DNA of 64,000 bases from Affinundibacterium fentianense (GCF_018139545.1 NZ_JAGSPJ010000003.1:310001-374000), one strand, 5' to 3'; shown: positions 9,918-18,756, numbered from the stretch's first letter. Made by a program: numbers and translations. The notes: generated from the letters alone by a model not told the origin.

Positions 9918-10508
9918 ATGAATTATCTGGCACATATTTATCTAGCGCAACATAGCGGTGATGCTCAGTTGGGCGCGCTACTAGGTGATTTTGTGAAAGG
10001 TGATGCAAGGAAAGGGTTTCATCTTGATATTGCACGCGAGATTCATATCCATAGAAAAATTGATCAATACACCGATCAACATCCGATCGTGCGTCAAGCG
10101 CGAAATTATTTTGCGATCGAGCGGCGTCGATTCGCAGGGATATTGCTGGATATTTATTATGATCATGTGCTGGCGAAAAATTGGTCAACTTACTCCGATC
10201 TTGAACTCGATCGGTTTATCGCCGATTTTTACAAAAAAATGTTGGCGCGGCGTCAGTTTTTTACGGCGACCTTGGATCTGCTTGTACCGCGCATGATAGA
10301 GCAAGATTGGTTGGGTTCTTATCAGAATAGGGATGGTGTGAACATTGCAACACATCGCGTTTCGTCGAGATTATCAAAAAATGGGCATTTGTTGCGTGAA
10401 TGTTTACTTGACCTGGAACGGCATGAACAAGTTATTGAGCTTGGATTTCACGAGTTTTTTCCGCAACTACAAACGTTTGTGGCCGACCTACGAGGGAATT
10501 TAAGTTAG
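9918..10508 (+). CDS. acpH: Acyl carrier protein phosphodiesterase
   Basis: AcpH hydrolyses the 4'-phosphopantetheine arm from holo-ACP, giving apo-ACP. The 196-residue protein opens with the family signature MNYLAHIYLA, followed by GALLGDFVKGD, which includes metal-binding Asp residues. An HD-like His/Asp arrangement follows: IHIHRKIDQYTD, then the stretch LLDIYYDHVLAKNW. Length matches E. coli AcpH (193 residues). It sits alone, 70 bases beyond the 6S terminator. Confidence 0.9.
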   Translation: MNYLAHIYLAQHSGDAQLGALLGDFVKGDARKGFHLDIAREIHIHRKIDQYTDQHPIVRQARNYFAIERRRFAGILLDIYYDHVLAKNWSTYSDLELDRFIADFYKKMLARRQFFTATLDLLVPRMIEQDWLGSYQNRDGVNIATHRVSSRLSKNGHLLRECLLDLERHEQVIELGFHEFFPQLQTFVADLRGNLS

Positions 10509-10667
10509 GTTCACACTGTCGAAGAAGTTAGTCGCCATCACTTTTCATTTGTCGACCGAATTAGATAATTGTTGAATTTTCTACAGAAAAATGGCGATGG
10601 AGAACGACAAGAACTAATTTGCGTTAGACTTTCACACTTGCTCACCCTTCTTGTTGGAAAATTTTAC

Positions 10668-11900
10668 ATGTCCTCAACACACCAATCGATTGGCCGTCCT
10701 GATTTAACTAGCGTATTGATCGCGACCGGTTTTGTCCTAACCTTATCGATGGGAGTTCGGCATGGCTTCGGTTTCTGGTTGCAGCCAGTCTCGCAAGAAT
10801 ATCATTGGACCCGTGAAACTTTTTCGATGGCGATTGCCATTCAAAATTTAATGTGGGGTGTATTTGGGCCGTTTGCTGGCATGGCGGCTGATAAATTAGG
10901 TACCGCAAAAGTGATTGTGGTTGGCGCATTTTTATTTGCGTTTGGTTTGTTATGGATGGCACTGGTCAATCAGCCATTCGCTTTTATTGTAGGATCAGGA
11001 ATATTCATTGGTGCCGCACTTGCCTGTACCACCTTTGGTGCGGTCAGTGGAATTATTGGGCGTACCGCTCCTGATGCGAAGCGCTCCTGGGCTTTCGGCA
11101 TGTCTTCTGCGGCGAGTTCATTTGGGCAGTTTTTTATGATGCCAGTTGACCAGCAGTTGATTCAACATGCGGGTTGGCAAAATGCGCTTTATGTCCTCGC
11201 TGCATTGATGTTAGTGGTGATGTTACCGATGGCGTGGAAATTGCGTGAGCCACCACAGGTTGCGGCGGTCGGTCCGCAACAGAGCATGATGGAGGCAGTG
11301 CGGGAGGCGTTTGCACATAAGCCATTTTTATTGCTGTTAGCTGGCTATTTTGTGTGTGGATTTCAACTTGTTTTTATCGGTATGAACATGCCGGCCTATT
11401 TGAAGGACAAGGGAATAACAGATCCTAGCGTCGCGGTAATTGCATTGTCTTTAATTGGTTTGTTTAATATTGTTGGCTCTTACTCTGCAGGTAAGTTGGG
11501 TGGCTTGTTTCCTAAGCGTTTTCTGTTATCGAGCATCTATCTCAGTCGAAGCATCGTGATCGCCTTGTTTATTCTTGCTCCTTTAAGCACTTATAGCGTT
11601 TACATTTTTGCGGCGGCGATGGGTGTTCTGTGGCTGTCGACGGTACCTTTAACAAATGGTGTGATCGCAGGGATTTTTGGCCTGAAATATCTCTCGATGT
11701 TGTCGGGTTTTGTGTTCTTCTCGCATCAGCTCGGTAGTTTTATCGGCGCGTGGTTAGGCGGGTATATGTACACCAAGAATGGGAACTATGACGCAGTTTG
11801 GTTGATCGTGATTGCGCTCGGTATTTTTGCTGCCTTGGTCAATTTGCCGATTAATGAAAATGCCATTGTGCGTGATACTGACCTCGCGCCCGTTCGTTGA
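10668..11900 (+). CDS. MFS transporter, oxalate/monocarboxylate type
   Basis: An integral membrane protein of 410 residues with about 12 hydrophobic segments and a split around the central hydrophilic loop near residues 200-220. The first transmembrane region (LIATGFVLTLSMGVRHGFGFW) and the AADKLG loop between segments 2 and 3 are typical of the OxlT/monocarboxylate-porter-like branch of the major facilitator superfamily. I chose ATG 10668 because the longer reading frame from 10569 adds an unconserved, non-membrane extension. The substrate cannot be told from sequence. A possible 42-residue membrane protein follows 22 bases downstream. Confidence 0.85.
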   Translation: MSSTHQSIGRPDLTSVLIATGFVLTLSMGVRHGFGFWLQPVSQEYHWTRETFSMAIAIQNLMWGVFGPFAGMAADKLGTAKVIVVGAFLFAFGLLWMALVNQPFAFIVGSGIFIGAALACTTFGAVSGIIGRTAPDAKRSWAFGMSSAASSFGQFFMMPVDQQLIQHAGWQNALYVLAALMLVVMLPMAWKLREPPQVAAVGPQQSMMEAVREAFAHKPFLLLLAGYFVCGFQLVFIGMNMPAYLKDKGITDPSVAVIALSLIGLFNIVGSYSAGKLGGLFPKRFLLSSIYLSRSIVIALFILAPLSTYSVYIFAAAMGVLWLSTVPLTNGVIAGIFGLKYLSMLSGFVFFSHQLGSFIGAWLGGYMYTKNGNYDAVWLIVIALGIFAALVNLPINENAIVRDTDLAPVR

Positions 11901-11922
11901 ATTTTTTATCAGTGGATTGTCT

Positions 11923-12051
11923 ATGGATAAACTAAGTCAGCGTAAGGTTGTATTTTTTATCTTGTTACTGATCCTAACGGGATTAGCATTGCTTGGCTAT
12001 TTTCAAGTTGAATTTATTCTTGATTTAGCTAATCGATATGTATTCTGTTGA
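11923..12051 (+). CDS. Possible 42-residue single-pass membrane protein
   Basis: A short reading frame starts at ATG 11923, 22 bases after the transporter stop, with AGTGGA upstream as a plausible ribosome-binding site. The peptide has a charged N-terminus (MDKLSQRK) and then one strongly hydrophobic helix of about 20 residues (VVFFILLLILTGLALLGYF). The composition is that of a real small membrane protein, possibly an accessory to the transporter. I do not recognise a family, and the frame could be chance. Confidence 0.42.
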   Translation: MDKLSQRKVVFFILLLILTGLALLGYFQVEFILDLANRYVFC

Positions 12052-12220
12052 GAATAGAATTCGGCTCAGTTGACGATTTAAGACTATCGTATGATTGATT
12101 CTTGATCAGCGTCTTGTTTGAACTTCCCCCGCTTATCAATGTGAGTTGGCTCAAGTGTGAAGAAAAGATTGAGCCTATGTTGAGCTGGATACAAAAATAT
12201 TTTCATTCGAAAGGTAAATA

Positions 12221-12673
12221 ATGAACTTTTGGCTGATGAAATCGGAACCCAATGAAGTCAGTATTGACGATGCATTGCGCCTTGGTGCAGCGCCTTGGTT
12301 TGGTGTACGGAACTATCAAGCGCGAAACTTCATGCGAGATCAGATGAGGGTCGGTGACGGCGTTTTATTTTATCATTCGAGCTGTGCCGAACCTGGAGTA
12401 GCGGGAGTTGCTGAAGTTGCTAGCACTGCTTATCCAGATGCGACACAATTTGATCCCGATAGCCATTATTTCGATCCAAAATCAACTCTGGAAAATCCTA
12501 GGTGGATGTTGGTCGACGTTAAAGCGACGAGAAAAACGCGGCTGTTGAGTCTAGCGGAAATGCGCGAAAATCCCTCGTTGTCATCCATGGTGGTTTTACA
12601 AAAAGGGAGCCGCCTGTCGATCACGCCCGTCACGCCTGCTGAGTGGAAAACGATCATGCAACTTCTTGCCTAA
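12221..12673 (+). CDS. EVE domain-containing protein
   Basis: A 150-residue EVE-domain (PUA-like) protein. The family fold binds modified bases in nucleic acids; the physiological role of the stand-alone bacterial form is unsettled. The characteristic opening NFWLMKSEPNE, the WFGVRNYQARNFMRD stretch, and VGDGVLFYHSSC are all present. The length is normal for the family. An AAGGTAAATA stretch precedes the ATG. It is the last plus-strand gene before a convergent minus-strand cluster; only 30 bases separate it from the end of the malonyl-CoA synthase gene, with no obvious terminator. Confidence 0.92.
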   Translation: MNFWLMKSEPNEVSIDDALRLGAAPWFGVRNYQARNFMRDQMRVGDGVLFYHSSCAEPGVAGVAEVASTAYPDATQFDPDSHYFDPKSTLENPRWMLVDVKATRKTRLLSLAEMRENPSLSSMVVLQKGSRLSITPVTPAEWKTIMQLLA

Positions 12674-12703
12674 GTAGGCATAGACCGCATTTTCACTCCA
12701 ATT

Positions 12704-14224
12704 TTAGTCTGACTGATACAGATTCCTAAGTATGTTTTTTTGCACTTTTCCCATCGTATTTCGGGGTAACTCTTTTAAGAAAAACACCTGCTTGGGCACT
12801 TTAAAATTGGCGATGTTTGCCCTTAAATAGGCGATTACCGTATTGGCTTCCAGTTGGGTTTGCTCGTTTAAAACGATGACCGCGCAGACTGCTTCACCAA
12901 AATCCGTGTGTGGCAGGCCAATCACAGCTGATTCTGCAACCTCTGGCATGGCATCGATGATGCTTTCGATTTCTTTGGGGTACACGTTGTAGCCGCCAGT
13001 AATAATGAGATCTTTACTTCTGCCAACGATCGTGAGATAGCCATCATCATCAAATTTGCCGACGTCGCCAGTGCGAAAAAAGCCGTCAGGAGTGAACTCT
13101 TCCGCTGTTTTTTCAGGCATACGCCAATAGCCGCAGAAAACATTTGGACCTTTGACTTGAATATCCCCAATTTGGTCGTTTTCACAATGTTGCGATTGCG
13201 CGTTGACGATACGGACGTCTACTCCGGGCAGGGGAAGTCCAACTGTGCCGGCTTTCCTTTCTCCTTCGTAGGGATTCGAAACTAGGATGTTAGTTTCACT
13301 CATGCCATAGCGTTCGAGGATGGTTTTCCCAGTTCTCTCCTGAAAATTCTTAAAGGTCTCCTGCAGCAATGGAGCTGAACCGGAGACGACAAGACGCAGG
13401 TTCTTGCACAGCAAATGATTCAATCGTTGATCCTGAAGAAGACGCACATAGTAGGTCGGCACACCCATCATGATGCTTGCCTCAGGCAAGTGTTGTATGA
13501 CCTGTTCAACATCGAATTTCGGCAGGAAGATCATTTTGCTACCATTGAGTAGCGCGCAATGTGATGCGACAAATAGGCCGTGTACGTGAAAGAGGGGGAG
13601 TGCATGTAAAAGTACATCATCACTTTGCCAGGCCCATGCTTCGTGCAGTGCCAACGCGTTTGAGGCGAGATTGGCGTGGGTGAGCATTGCCCCTTTACTT
13701 CGCCCCGTTGTCCCAGAGGTGTATACAATGGCGGCTAAATCCTCAGGTTGACTCGTTACTGTTACGAACTGATCAGACATGGGGGTTGCCCGATCTAATA
13801 AACTTCCGCTGTTGTTGCCGTGAAGCGGCGCATCCAAGGTAAATACGTGGCGAGTCCCGGCATGAAAAGCGATTTGCGATACCCAACCGAAGTGACTTGG
13901 TGCGCACACGACCACTTCTGGTTCTGCATTTTCGATGAAGTAAGCGATTTCTGTGCGTTGATAGGCCGTATTAAGCGGCAAAAAAACGAATCCAGCACGT
14001 AAACATGCGAGATAGAGTATTAGTGCCTCAGGCGATTTTTCAACTTGCACTGCAATTCTTGCGCCAGCACTTAAGTGTAAACTTGTGAGTAAATTGGCGA
14101 TCTTGGCGCTCGCACGTTCGATATCGAGCCATGTGTAGTAGCGGTCATCCGGGGTTTGAATGCAACAGCGCGATAGATCTTTGGGAAATTTCGAGGAAAA
14201 AAGTGCGTAGAGATTGGCGTTCAT
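12704..14224 (-). CDS. matB: Malonyl-CoA synthase (MatB-type acyl-CoA ligase)
   Basis: ATP-dependent ligase that converts malonate plus CoA to malonyl-CoA through an acyl-adenylate. The 506-residue protein shows the ANL-superfamily P-loop YTSGTTGRSKGAM, the ERYGMSET motif, the FRTGDVGKFDDDGYLTIVGRSKD hinge region and the C-terminal catalytic lysine context PRNTMGKVQK. The opening MNANLYALF and the phrase FPLPKT-like region resemble malonyl-CoA synthases, though other small acids are possible substrates. I chose ATG 14224 because the longer frame to 14347 would overlap the upstream gene. The crotonase-family gene lies 16 bases upstream on the same strand, an operon arrangement. Confidence 0.8.
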   Translation of the reverse strand: MNANLYALFSSKFPKDLSRCCIQTPDDRYYTWLDIERASAKIANLLTSLHLSAGARIAVQVEKSPEALILYLACLRAGFVFLPLNTAYQRTEIAYFIENAEPEVVVCAPSHFGWVSQIAFHAGTRHVFTLDAPLHGNNSGSLLDRATPMSDQFVTVTSQPEDLAAIVYTSGTTGRSKGAMLTHANLASNALALHEAWAWQSDDVLLHALPLFHVHGLFVASHCALLNGSKMIFLPKFDVEQVIQHLPEASIMMGVPTYYVRLLQDQRLNHLLCKNLRLVVSGSAPLLQETFKNFQERTGKTILERYGMSETNILVSNPYEGERKAGTVGLPLPGVDVRIVNAQSQHCENDQIGDIQVKGPNVFCGYWRMPEKTAEEFTPDGFFRTGDVGKFDDDGYLTIVGRSKDLIITGGYNVYPKEIESIIDAMPEVAESAVIGLPHTDFGEAVCAVIVLNEQTQLEANTVIAYLRANIANFKVPKQVFFLKELPRNTMGKVQKNILRNLYQSD

Positions 14225-14240
14225 ATCAAAGAGGAGAAAA

Positions 14241-15014
14241 CTATTTACCTGTAAAAACGGGTACTTTTTTTGCGAGAAATCCGAGCACCCCTTCTTGGTA
14301 GTCATCGGTTTCGAGAAACGAGAAGGCTTCCAGTTGCTCGGCATCACTCAGCGGTTCGGGCATAAAACTAAGGCGTCGAATAAATTTTTTATTTAGGCGT
14401 GCCGCTAAAGGGGCTCCCATAGCGATGCGCTTTGCTGTTTCTAAGGCTTCAAGCGATACATCGTCGGATAGCCGTTGTACTAAACCTTTTTGTTTTGCCT
14501 CGATGGCGTTGAGGATACGGCCCTCCAATAATATTTCTAAGGCAACTGCTTTGCCAACGAGACCTAGTAAGCTTTTCAGTTCTTTGGGGGCTAAGGGAAA
14601 TCCCAACTTGTTGATCGGAATTCCAAATCGAGCGTTGGGTGATGCGATGCGTATATCACTAGAAATTGCAATTTCTAAACCGCCGCCAACGCACACACCT
14701 TCGATCGCGGCAACGACCGGATGTTGACATTCACTGATCGCTTTAAGTGCGCTTGCAATGACCTGATTGTGGTAGCGCATGCCGTCAGCTAAAGTGTTTC
14801 TGACCGTGGCGAATTCTTGTACATCTGCACCCGCTGCAAAATGACCGTCCGCACCTCGAATGATGATGCAACGAAGGTTCGTATTCTTGTTCAACTCAGT
14901 GAAATGCATGGCAAGCGCATTCCACATTTCCATGTTTAGAGCATTGAGCTTGCCGGGATTGGAAATCGTTATAAAGGCTATGACATCATCGATTTCGCAA
15001 CGAATATTCTCCAT
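14241..15014 (-). CDS. Crotonase-family enzyme (enoyl-CoA hydratase/isomerase or decarboxylase)
   Basis: A 257-residue crotonase-fold protein acting on an acyl-CoA. Family motifs are visible: GKLNALNMEMW, the oxyanion-hole stretch FAAGADVQEF and the second oxyanion region EGVCVGGGLEIAISSDIR. The first catalytic-type Glu (in GGGLEIA) is present, but the usual PE of the second (in hydratases FGLPE) is PI here (FGIPINKLGF). This resembles methylmalonyl-CoA decarboxylase more than true hydratases. GAGGA just before ATG 15014 decides the start; an upstream in-frame ATG at 15044 is less likely. Pairing with malonyl-CoA synthase suggests a role in malonate use, but that is an inference. Confidence 0.82.
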   Translation of the reverse strand: MENIRCEIDDVIAFITISNPGKLNALNMEMWNALAMHFTELNKNTNLRCIIIRGADGHFAAGADVQEFATVRNTLADGMRYHNQVIASALKAISECQHPVVAAIEGVCVGGGLEIAISSDIRIASPNARFGIPINKLGFPLAPKELKSLLGLVGKAVALEILLEGRILNAIEAKQKGLVQRLSDDVSLEALETAKRIAMGAPLAARLNKKFIRRLSFMPEPLSDAEQLEAFSFLETDDYQEGVLGFLAKKVPVFTGK

Positions 15015-15047
15015 GTTGATATCCTCGCTTAATTGATAGAACACATA

Positions 15048-15899
15048 TTACTTATTCTTCTTTTTGTTTTTGACGATGGTTTCGCTTGGCGTCTTTGACG
15101 TGGGCGATTGGAAAAAACCCTTGTAGGAAAGGAGTAAGAGGGTTGCACCGCCTATGATCATGGGTAATGAAAGCATTTGTCCTGCTGAAATGGTGATGCC
15201 CGCAAAGTGCACTTCGTAATCGGGTGTTCGGAAATATTCAGTGAAAAAACGTGCGCAACCATATAGCATCACGAACAAAGCTCCCACTGCCAATGTTGGA
15301 CGAGCTTTGCGGGCAAAAATCCAGACCACAATGAATAACATTAGGCCATCCACGAGTGCTTGGTAAATGGGGGATGGGTGAACAGGTTCTGCAAGTCCAG
15401 GCCATTTCATCGCCCAAGGTAAATCGCTTGCGGCAATTCGCCCAGGTAACTCATGATTGATAAAATTTCCTATGCGGCCAGCGGCATAGCCAAGCGGCAC
15501 AAGAGGAGCAATGAAATCATAGACTATTGGTAGGGGCATTTTTGCGTGCCTGGACCACAATCCCATTGCAATTAAAACACCAATAAATCCGCCATGGAAT
15601 GACATACCGCCTTTCCAAACCATGACTATTTCTAAGGGATTGTGGAAGAAATAAACGGGTTGGTAGAAGAGTACCTCGCCAAGTCTACCGCCTAAAATGA
15701 CGCCTAAGACACCGTAAAATAACATATCGTCGATGTGTTCTTTGGTCCAGCCTAAGGCCGCGATGTGAGGTAAGCGCAGCCTCAGTCGTCCAAGAATGAC
15801 AAATTGTGCGAATGCGACCAAATACATGATGCCGTACCAATGGATTTTCCATCCAAAAATAGAAATCGCCACAGGGTCAAAGTTTGGATGTTCTAGCAT
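15048..15899 (-). CDS. lgt: Prolipoprotein diacylglyceryl transferase
   Basis: Lgt moves diacylglycerol from phosphatidylglycerol to the lipobox cysteine of prolipoproteins in the inner membrane, the first step of lipoprotein maturation. The 283-residue, multi-pass protein has the family features WYGIMYLVAF in the N-terminal region, the catalytic-region HGGFIGVL, and the Lgt signature GRIGNFINHELPGR, then the Arg/Glu-rich segment FFTEYFRTPD near the C-terminus. The length is normal. The LysR gene starts upstream with a gap of only three bases between its stop and this start, so the two are probably co-transcribed. Confidence 0.96.
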   Translation of the reverse strand: MLEHPNFDPVAISIFGWKIHWYGIMYLVAFAQFVILGRLRLRLPHIAALGWTKEHIDDMLFYGVLGVILGGRLGEVLFYQPVYFFHNPLEIVMVWKGGMSFHGGFIGVLIAMGLWSRHAKMPLPIVYDFIAPLVPLGYAAGRIGNFINHELPGRIAASDLPWAMKWPGLAEPVHPSPIYQALVDGLMLFIVVWIFARKARPTLAVGALFVMLYGCARFFTEYFRTPDYEVHFAGITISAGQMLSLPMIIGGATLLLLSYKGFFQSPTSKTPSETIVKNKKKNK

Positions 15900-15902
15900 G
15901 AA

Positions 15903-16787
15903 TTATTTTTCTAAGAGATTTAAAAAAGCTTGCAAAACAGGCGAGGGATTGTCCCTGCGCCAAGCAACGCCGATTTCAACAGTGGGGCATGGGTTCTGCA
16001 TCGCTTGGTAGCGTACTCCAGCCCGCTTCAAGTTTGCCATCGATTCCGGCACTAAAGCCATACCCATTCCCGCAGACACCAATGCGACGATTGTTTGCAT
16101 TTGAATCGCTTCTTGTTCGATGTTCGGCGTGATACCCGCACTGCGGAAGCTACCTAAAATCGTGTCGTGAAACGCTGGCGCAATTTTGCGCGGAAAGAGA
16201 ATTAATGGCAAATTTTTATAACTTGCAAGTGAGTCGGGTTTTGCCCGATTAGGAGAGTTCTCCGGCAGGGCAATTAATAACTTCTCGCTTCGCAAGCGTT
16301 GAAATTCCAGCAAATGCCGCAAATGTTCTGGGATAGGTGGGATCAGTAAACCTGCGTCAATCTCGCCACGCTCAAGCAAGTTGAATTGTTGATCACTCGT
16401 TCGTTCTTGTAGTTCAATTTTGACGCTTCCATGCTGATGCCGAAATTCTCTCAAAACCGGAGGCAAAATGCTGTAATCGGCGATCGAGATAAACGCCAGT
16501 CTCAGCTCACCCGTTTCGCCCGAAGCGGCACGTAGCGCAATGGATGGAAGTTGGTGTGCCTGTGCGATCAGCCGATTGGCTTCGGGTAGTAAAGCATTTC
16601 CTGCCGCAGTCAGCTGTGTATTGCGCGTATTCCGTAAAAACAGCGGTGTTCCGATTTCAGCTTCTAAAGCTAGGATCGCTTGGGAAAGGGGGGGCTGCGT
16701 CATGTGCAATTTTTGCGCAGCGCGTCCGAAATGTTTTTCTTCAGCGACGGCTACAAAATAGCGAAGCTGACGTAATTCAATTGGCAT
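15903..16787 (-). CDS. LysR-family transcriptional regulator
   Basis: A 294-residue LysR-type activator/repressor. The N-terminal winged helix-turn-helix is clear (LRQLRYFVAVAEEKHFGRAAQKLHMTQPPLSQ, about residues 6-37 in two parts), followed by the linker helix and a periplasmic-binding-like effector domain starting near residue 90. Sequence style is close to the regulators of aromatic-acid catabolism (CatR/BenM branch). The effector is unknown. Its nearest downstream neighbours on the strand are lgt, the crotonase-like gene and matB; whether it controls the last two cannot be told from the sequence. Confidence 0.92.
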   Translation of the reverse strand: MPIELRQLRYFVAVAEEKHFGRAAQKLHMTQPPLSQAILALEAEIGTPLFLRNTRNTQLTAAGNALLPEANRLIAQAHQLPSIALRAASGETGELRLAFISIADYSILPPVLREFRHQHGSVKIELQERTSDQQFNLLERGEIDAGLLIPPIPEHLRHLLEFQRLRSEKLLIALPENSPNRAKPDSLASYKNLPLILFPRKIAPAFHDTILGSFRSAGITPNIEQEAIQMQTIVALVSAGMGMALVPESMANLKRAGVRYQAMQNPCPTVEIGVAWRRDNPSPVLQAFLNLLEK

Positions 16788-16844
16788 TATTCATATATCG
16801 GGGATTGGAGTACCACTACTCAGACTCAGTGAAGTAGAAGGATA

Positions 16845-17102
16845 CTATTTTTTGCCTTCCTTGAAATTGCGTTTTAGGCGTTCTTTTCGCATTTTTTCAT
16901 GGAGAAGTTCGTCTTTACGTTTGTCTAGGCCCAACATCCGTTCAAAAAATTCAAACCATAAGAACGCAAAAAAAGCGAACCCATTGATCCACCACCATGA
17001 AACATTTTCCATGAAACTTAATTCGGCAAATTTCAGCGCATATAACGCAACGACGGCAATAAGCAAGAACATATTTGGTGTGGATAGGTAAGGGTTAGAC
17101 AT
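16845..17102 (-). CDS. Small Trp-rich membrane protein (TIGR04438-like)
   Basis: An 85-residue protein starting at ATG 17102 with two hydrophobic helices (MFLLIAVVALYALKFAEL and the aromatic WWWINGFAFFAFLWFEFF) and a highly basic, charged tail (KRKDELLHEKMRKERLKRNFKEG). The tryptophan cluster and basic tail match a small Trp-rich family known in Burkholderiales, whose function is unknown. A longer frame from 17186 exists but its N-terminal addition lacks protein-like character. The location next to a cytochrome c gene, which is divergent, is noted without functional claim. Confidence 0.72.
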   Translation of the reverse strand: MSNPYLSTPNMFLLIAVVALYALKFAELSFMENVSWWWINGFAFFAFLWFEFFERMLGLDKRKDELLHEKMRKERLKRNFKEGKK

Positions 17103-17274
17103 TGATGAACAGACCGATCTAGAAGCGAAGGAAGTCTTCGCCTGCAAGATGGACTTTATCATAGGGGTTAAGATGATCAAGGTCAACTAAAGTCATTCCA
17201 TTGCGTTTGTCGATGCAGTAGTGTCAAAAAAAGCGGTAAAATGAGAGCATGCAAATTTTTAACGGGAGATGGAA

Positions 17275-17583
17275 ATGAAAGCGACTTTATTGTTTGTAGC
17301 GAGTTTAAGTTTGATGGCCTCTGGCTCAGCATTAGCAAATGCTGATTTGGCGAAGGCAAAAAATTGTATGAGTTGTCATAGTGTTGACAATAAAATTTTG
17401 GGCCCGGCATTTAAAGATGTCGCAAAAAAATATGCTGGCGACAAAACAGCTGAGGCAAAATTGGCGACTAAAGTCGTGAAGGGTGGAAGTGGTGTTTGGG
17501 GCGCAATCCCTATGCCAGCAAATGCACAAGTGTCTGAAGCTGAAGCAAAAACACTCGTTAAATGGGTGTTGAGCCTGAAATAA
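17275..17583 (+). CDS. Periplasmic class I cytochrome c (c551/c552 type)
   Basis: A small soluble electron carrier exported to the periplasm. The 102-residue precursor has a signal peptide (KATLLFVASLSLMASGSALA) with cleavage probably just before NADLAKAK. A single haem-binding motif CMSCH follows, and the axial methionine lies in AIPMPANAQV, the position seen in c551-type cytochromes. GGAGATGGA precedes ATG 17275, which I preferred over ATG 17269, itself inside the purine tract. A hairpin terminator follows at 17644. The protein likely passes electrons to a terminal oxidase. Confidence 0.93.
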   Translation: MKATLLFVASLSLMASGSALANADLAKAKNCMSCHSVDNKILGPAFKDVAKKYAGDKTAEAKLATKVVKGGSGVWGAIPMPANAQVSEAEAKTLVKWVLSLK

Positions 17584-17643
17584 CTAGAAAAATGAGGATC
17601 TAAGTTTCAGAATTTGTTTCTAAAATTGTTGATTCCACTGAAG

Positions 17644-17670
17644 AAGCCCGGTCAAGTTCGGGCTTTTTTT
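17644..17670 (+). terminator. Rho-independent terminator of the cytochrome c gene
   Basis: AAGCCCG (17644-17650) pairs with CGGGCTT (17659-17665) around an 8-base loop and is followed by a run of T residues to 17670. It lies 60 bases after the cytochrome stop and 30 bases before the Lrp-type gene. Confidence 0.85.
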
Positions 17671-17699
17671 GTATTCTCCGGTTCTTTGCATGTCACCTT

Positions 17700-18209
17700 A
17701 TGGCCAAATTTCATACTCTCGATAAAATTGACAGAAAGTTGTTGAATCTTTTGCAGAAGGACAATCAAATTCCCACGAGGATTTTGGCTGAAAAATTGCA
17801 CATCTCTCAGCCGACTTGTTTGCGAAGGATTAAGAGTTTGCGGGATGCTGGCGTCATTAGCGCTGACGTGTCGATGGTCGATCCATTCTCTCTCGGGTAT
17901 GGAATGTTGGCTTTTCTTGAGATTTCTTTGTCGAACCAGTCCGATGAACACATGCGTGATTTTGAAGCATGCATGAGTCACGAGCCAGAGGTCATGCAAT
18001 GTTATTTTGTTTCGGGAGAAATTGACTATTTCTTAGTGATCCACGTGGTGGACATGGAGGCATACTATCAGTTTGTCAGACGTGCCATTTCTGGATCGGG
18101 AAATGTTCGGCATTTTCATTCACGTTTTCCAATGAAACGTGCAAAATTCTCCACTCGAATCGCGTTTGATGAAAAGGGGCCTGAGCTGAACGTACGCATC
18201 AGTAAATAG
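17700..18209 (+). CDS. Lrp/AsnC-family transcriptional regulator
   Basis: A 169-residue feast/famine regulator. The N-terminal helix-turn-helix (LDKIDRKLLNLLQKDNQIP, then LAEKLHISQPTCLRRIKSLRDAGVI in two stretches) leads into the RAM ligand-binding domain (about 70-150), with the typical SGEIDYFLVIHVVDMEAYYQF strand pair. Members of the family sense amino acids, often leucine, and form octamers. Target genes cannot be told from this sequence. It is a single-gene unit; the next gene is convergent, and no terminator is visible in the 49-base gap. Confidence 0.92.
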   Translation: MAKFHTLDKIDRKLLNLLQKDNQIPTRILAEKLHISQPTCLRRIKSLRDAGVISADVSMVDPFSLGYGMLAFLEISLSNQSDEHMRDFEACMSHEPEVMQCYFVSGEIDYFLVIHVVDMEAYYQFVRRAISGSGNVRHFHSRFPMKRAKFSTRIAFDEKGPELNVRISK

Positions 18210-18258
18210 CATAGACTTGGATGCCCCTCCAATGCTTGAATGCTAGCCACTCGTGGAT

Positions 18259-18756
18259 TTAGCGGCGTCCTTGAATTTTATTGATTTCGTGAGTGATCGC
18301 CCTCGTCACGACTTCCTCGACGCTAAGGCGCAGGCCAGCCCGAATCTCTTGGGCAAGACGGTCGACCGCTGTTTGTAAGACATCTGCCAAGCTGTCGCTC
18401 ACCCTGTGTTCAAGTACGAAGTCGACGCGTGCCAACACTTGGCGTAGGACATTTTCCCGAATGGTTTGTTCGAGGTTCGCCCATTCTTCAGGACTTATAC
18501 GTTCAGATTGCAATAACTCTTTGCTTTTTTCTTGTTCCTCAGTAAACAGATCTGGCCGCGCCAACACCTCTTTTGCAGCCGCTATCGCAGCGTTGATGGG
18601 TTTTTGTATTGGAGCCGTAGCCTGAGCGCTCGAGCTACTCAATGGAAAATGCACATCGTGCGATTTCTGTTTTGTCTTTGGGCTAGCGTTGGTGTCGTTT
18701 TGATCTGAAATGATTTCTGTCAGAACTGGAATGCTTTCATCAATCTGATCATTCAT
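18259..18756 (-). CDS. DUF2486-like hypothetical protein beside holC
   Basis: A 165-residue acidic protein with an N-terminal motif IPVLTEII, a low-complexity Ser/Ala/Pro-rich middle (about 20-55), and a helical C-terminal half rich in charged residues (VLRQVLARVDFVLEHRVSDSL). Proteins of this pattern are found in Burkholderiales next to the DNA polymerase III chi gene (DUF2486). The function is unknown; the IPVLTEI opening is the family hallmark I recognise. It overlaps holC by four bases (ATGA), so both are in one operon. Confidence 0.75.
   Translation of the reverse strand: MNDQIDESIPVLTEIISDQNDTNASPKTKQKSHDVHFPLSSSSAQATAPIQKPINAAIAAAKEVLARPDLFTEEQEKSKELLQSERISPEEWANLEQTIRENVLRQVLARVDFVLEHRVSDSLADVLQTAVDRLAQEIRAGLRLSVEEVVTRAITHEINKIQGRR

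Noticed and set aside
15048..17102. LysR gene as specific regulator of the malonate genes
   Set aside because: It is co-directional and separated by lgt; regulators of this class are usually divergent from their targets, so no link can be claimed.
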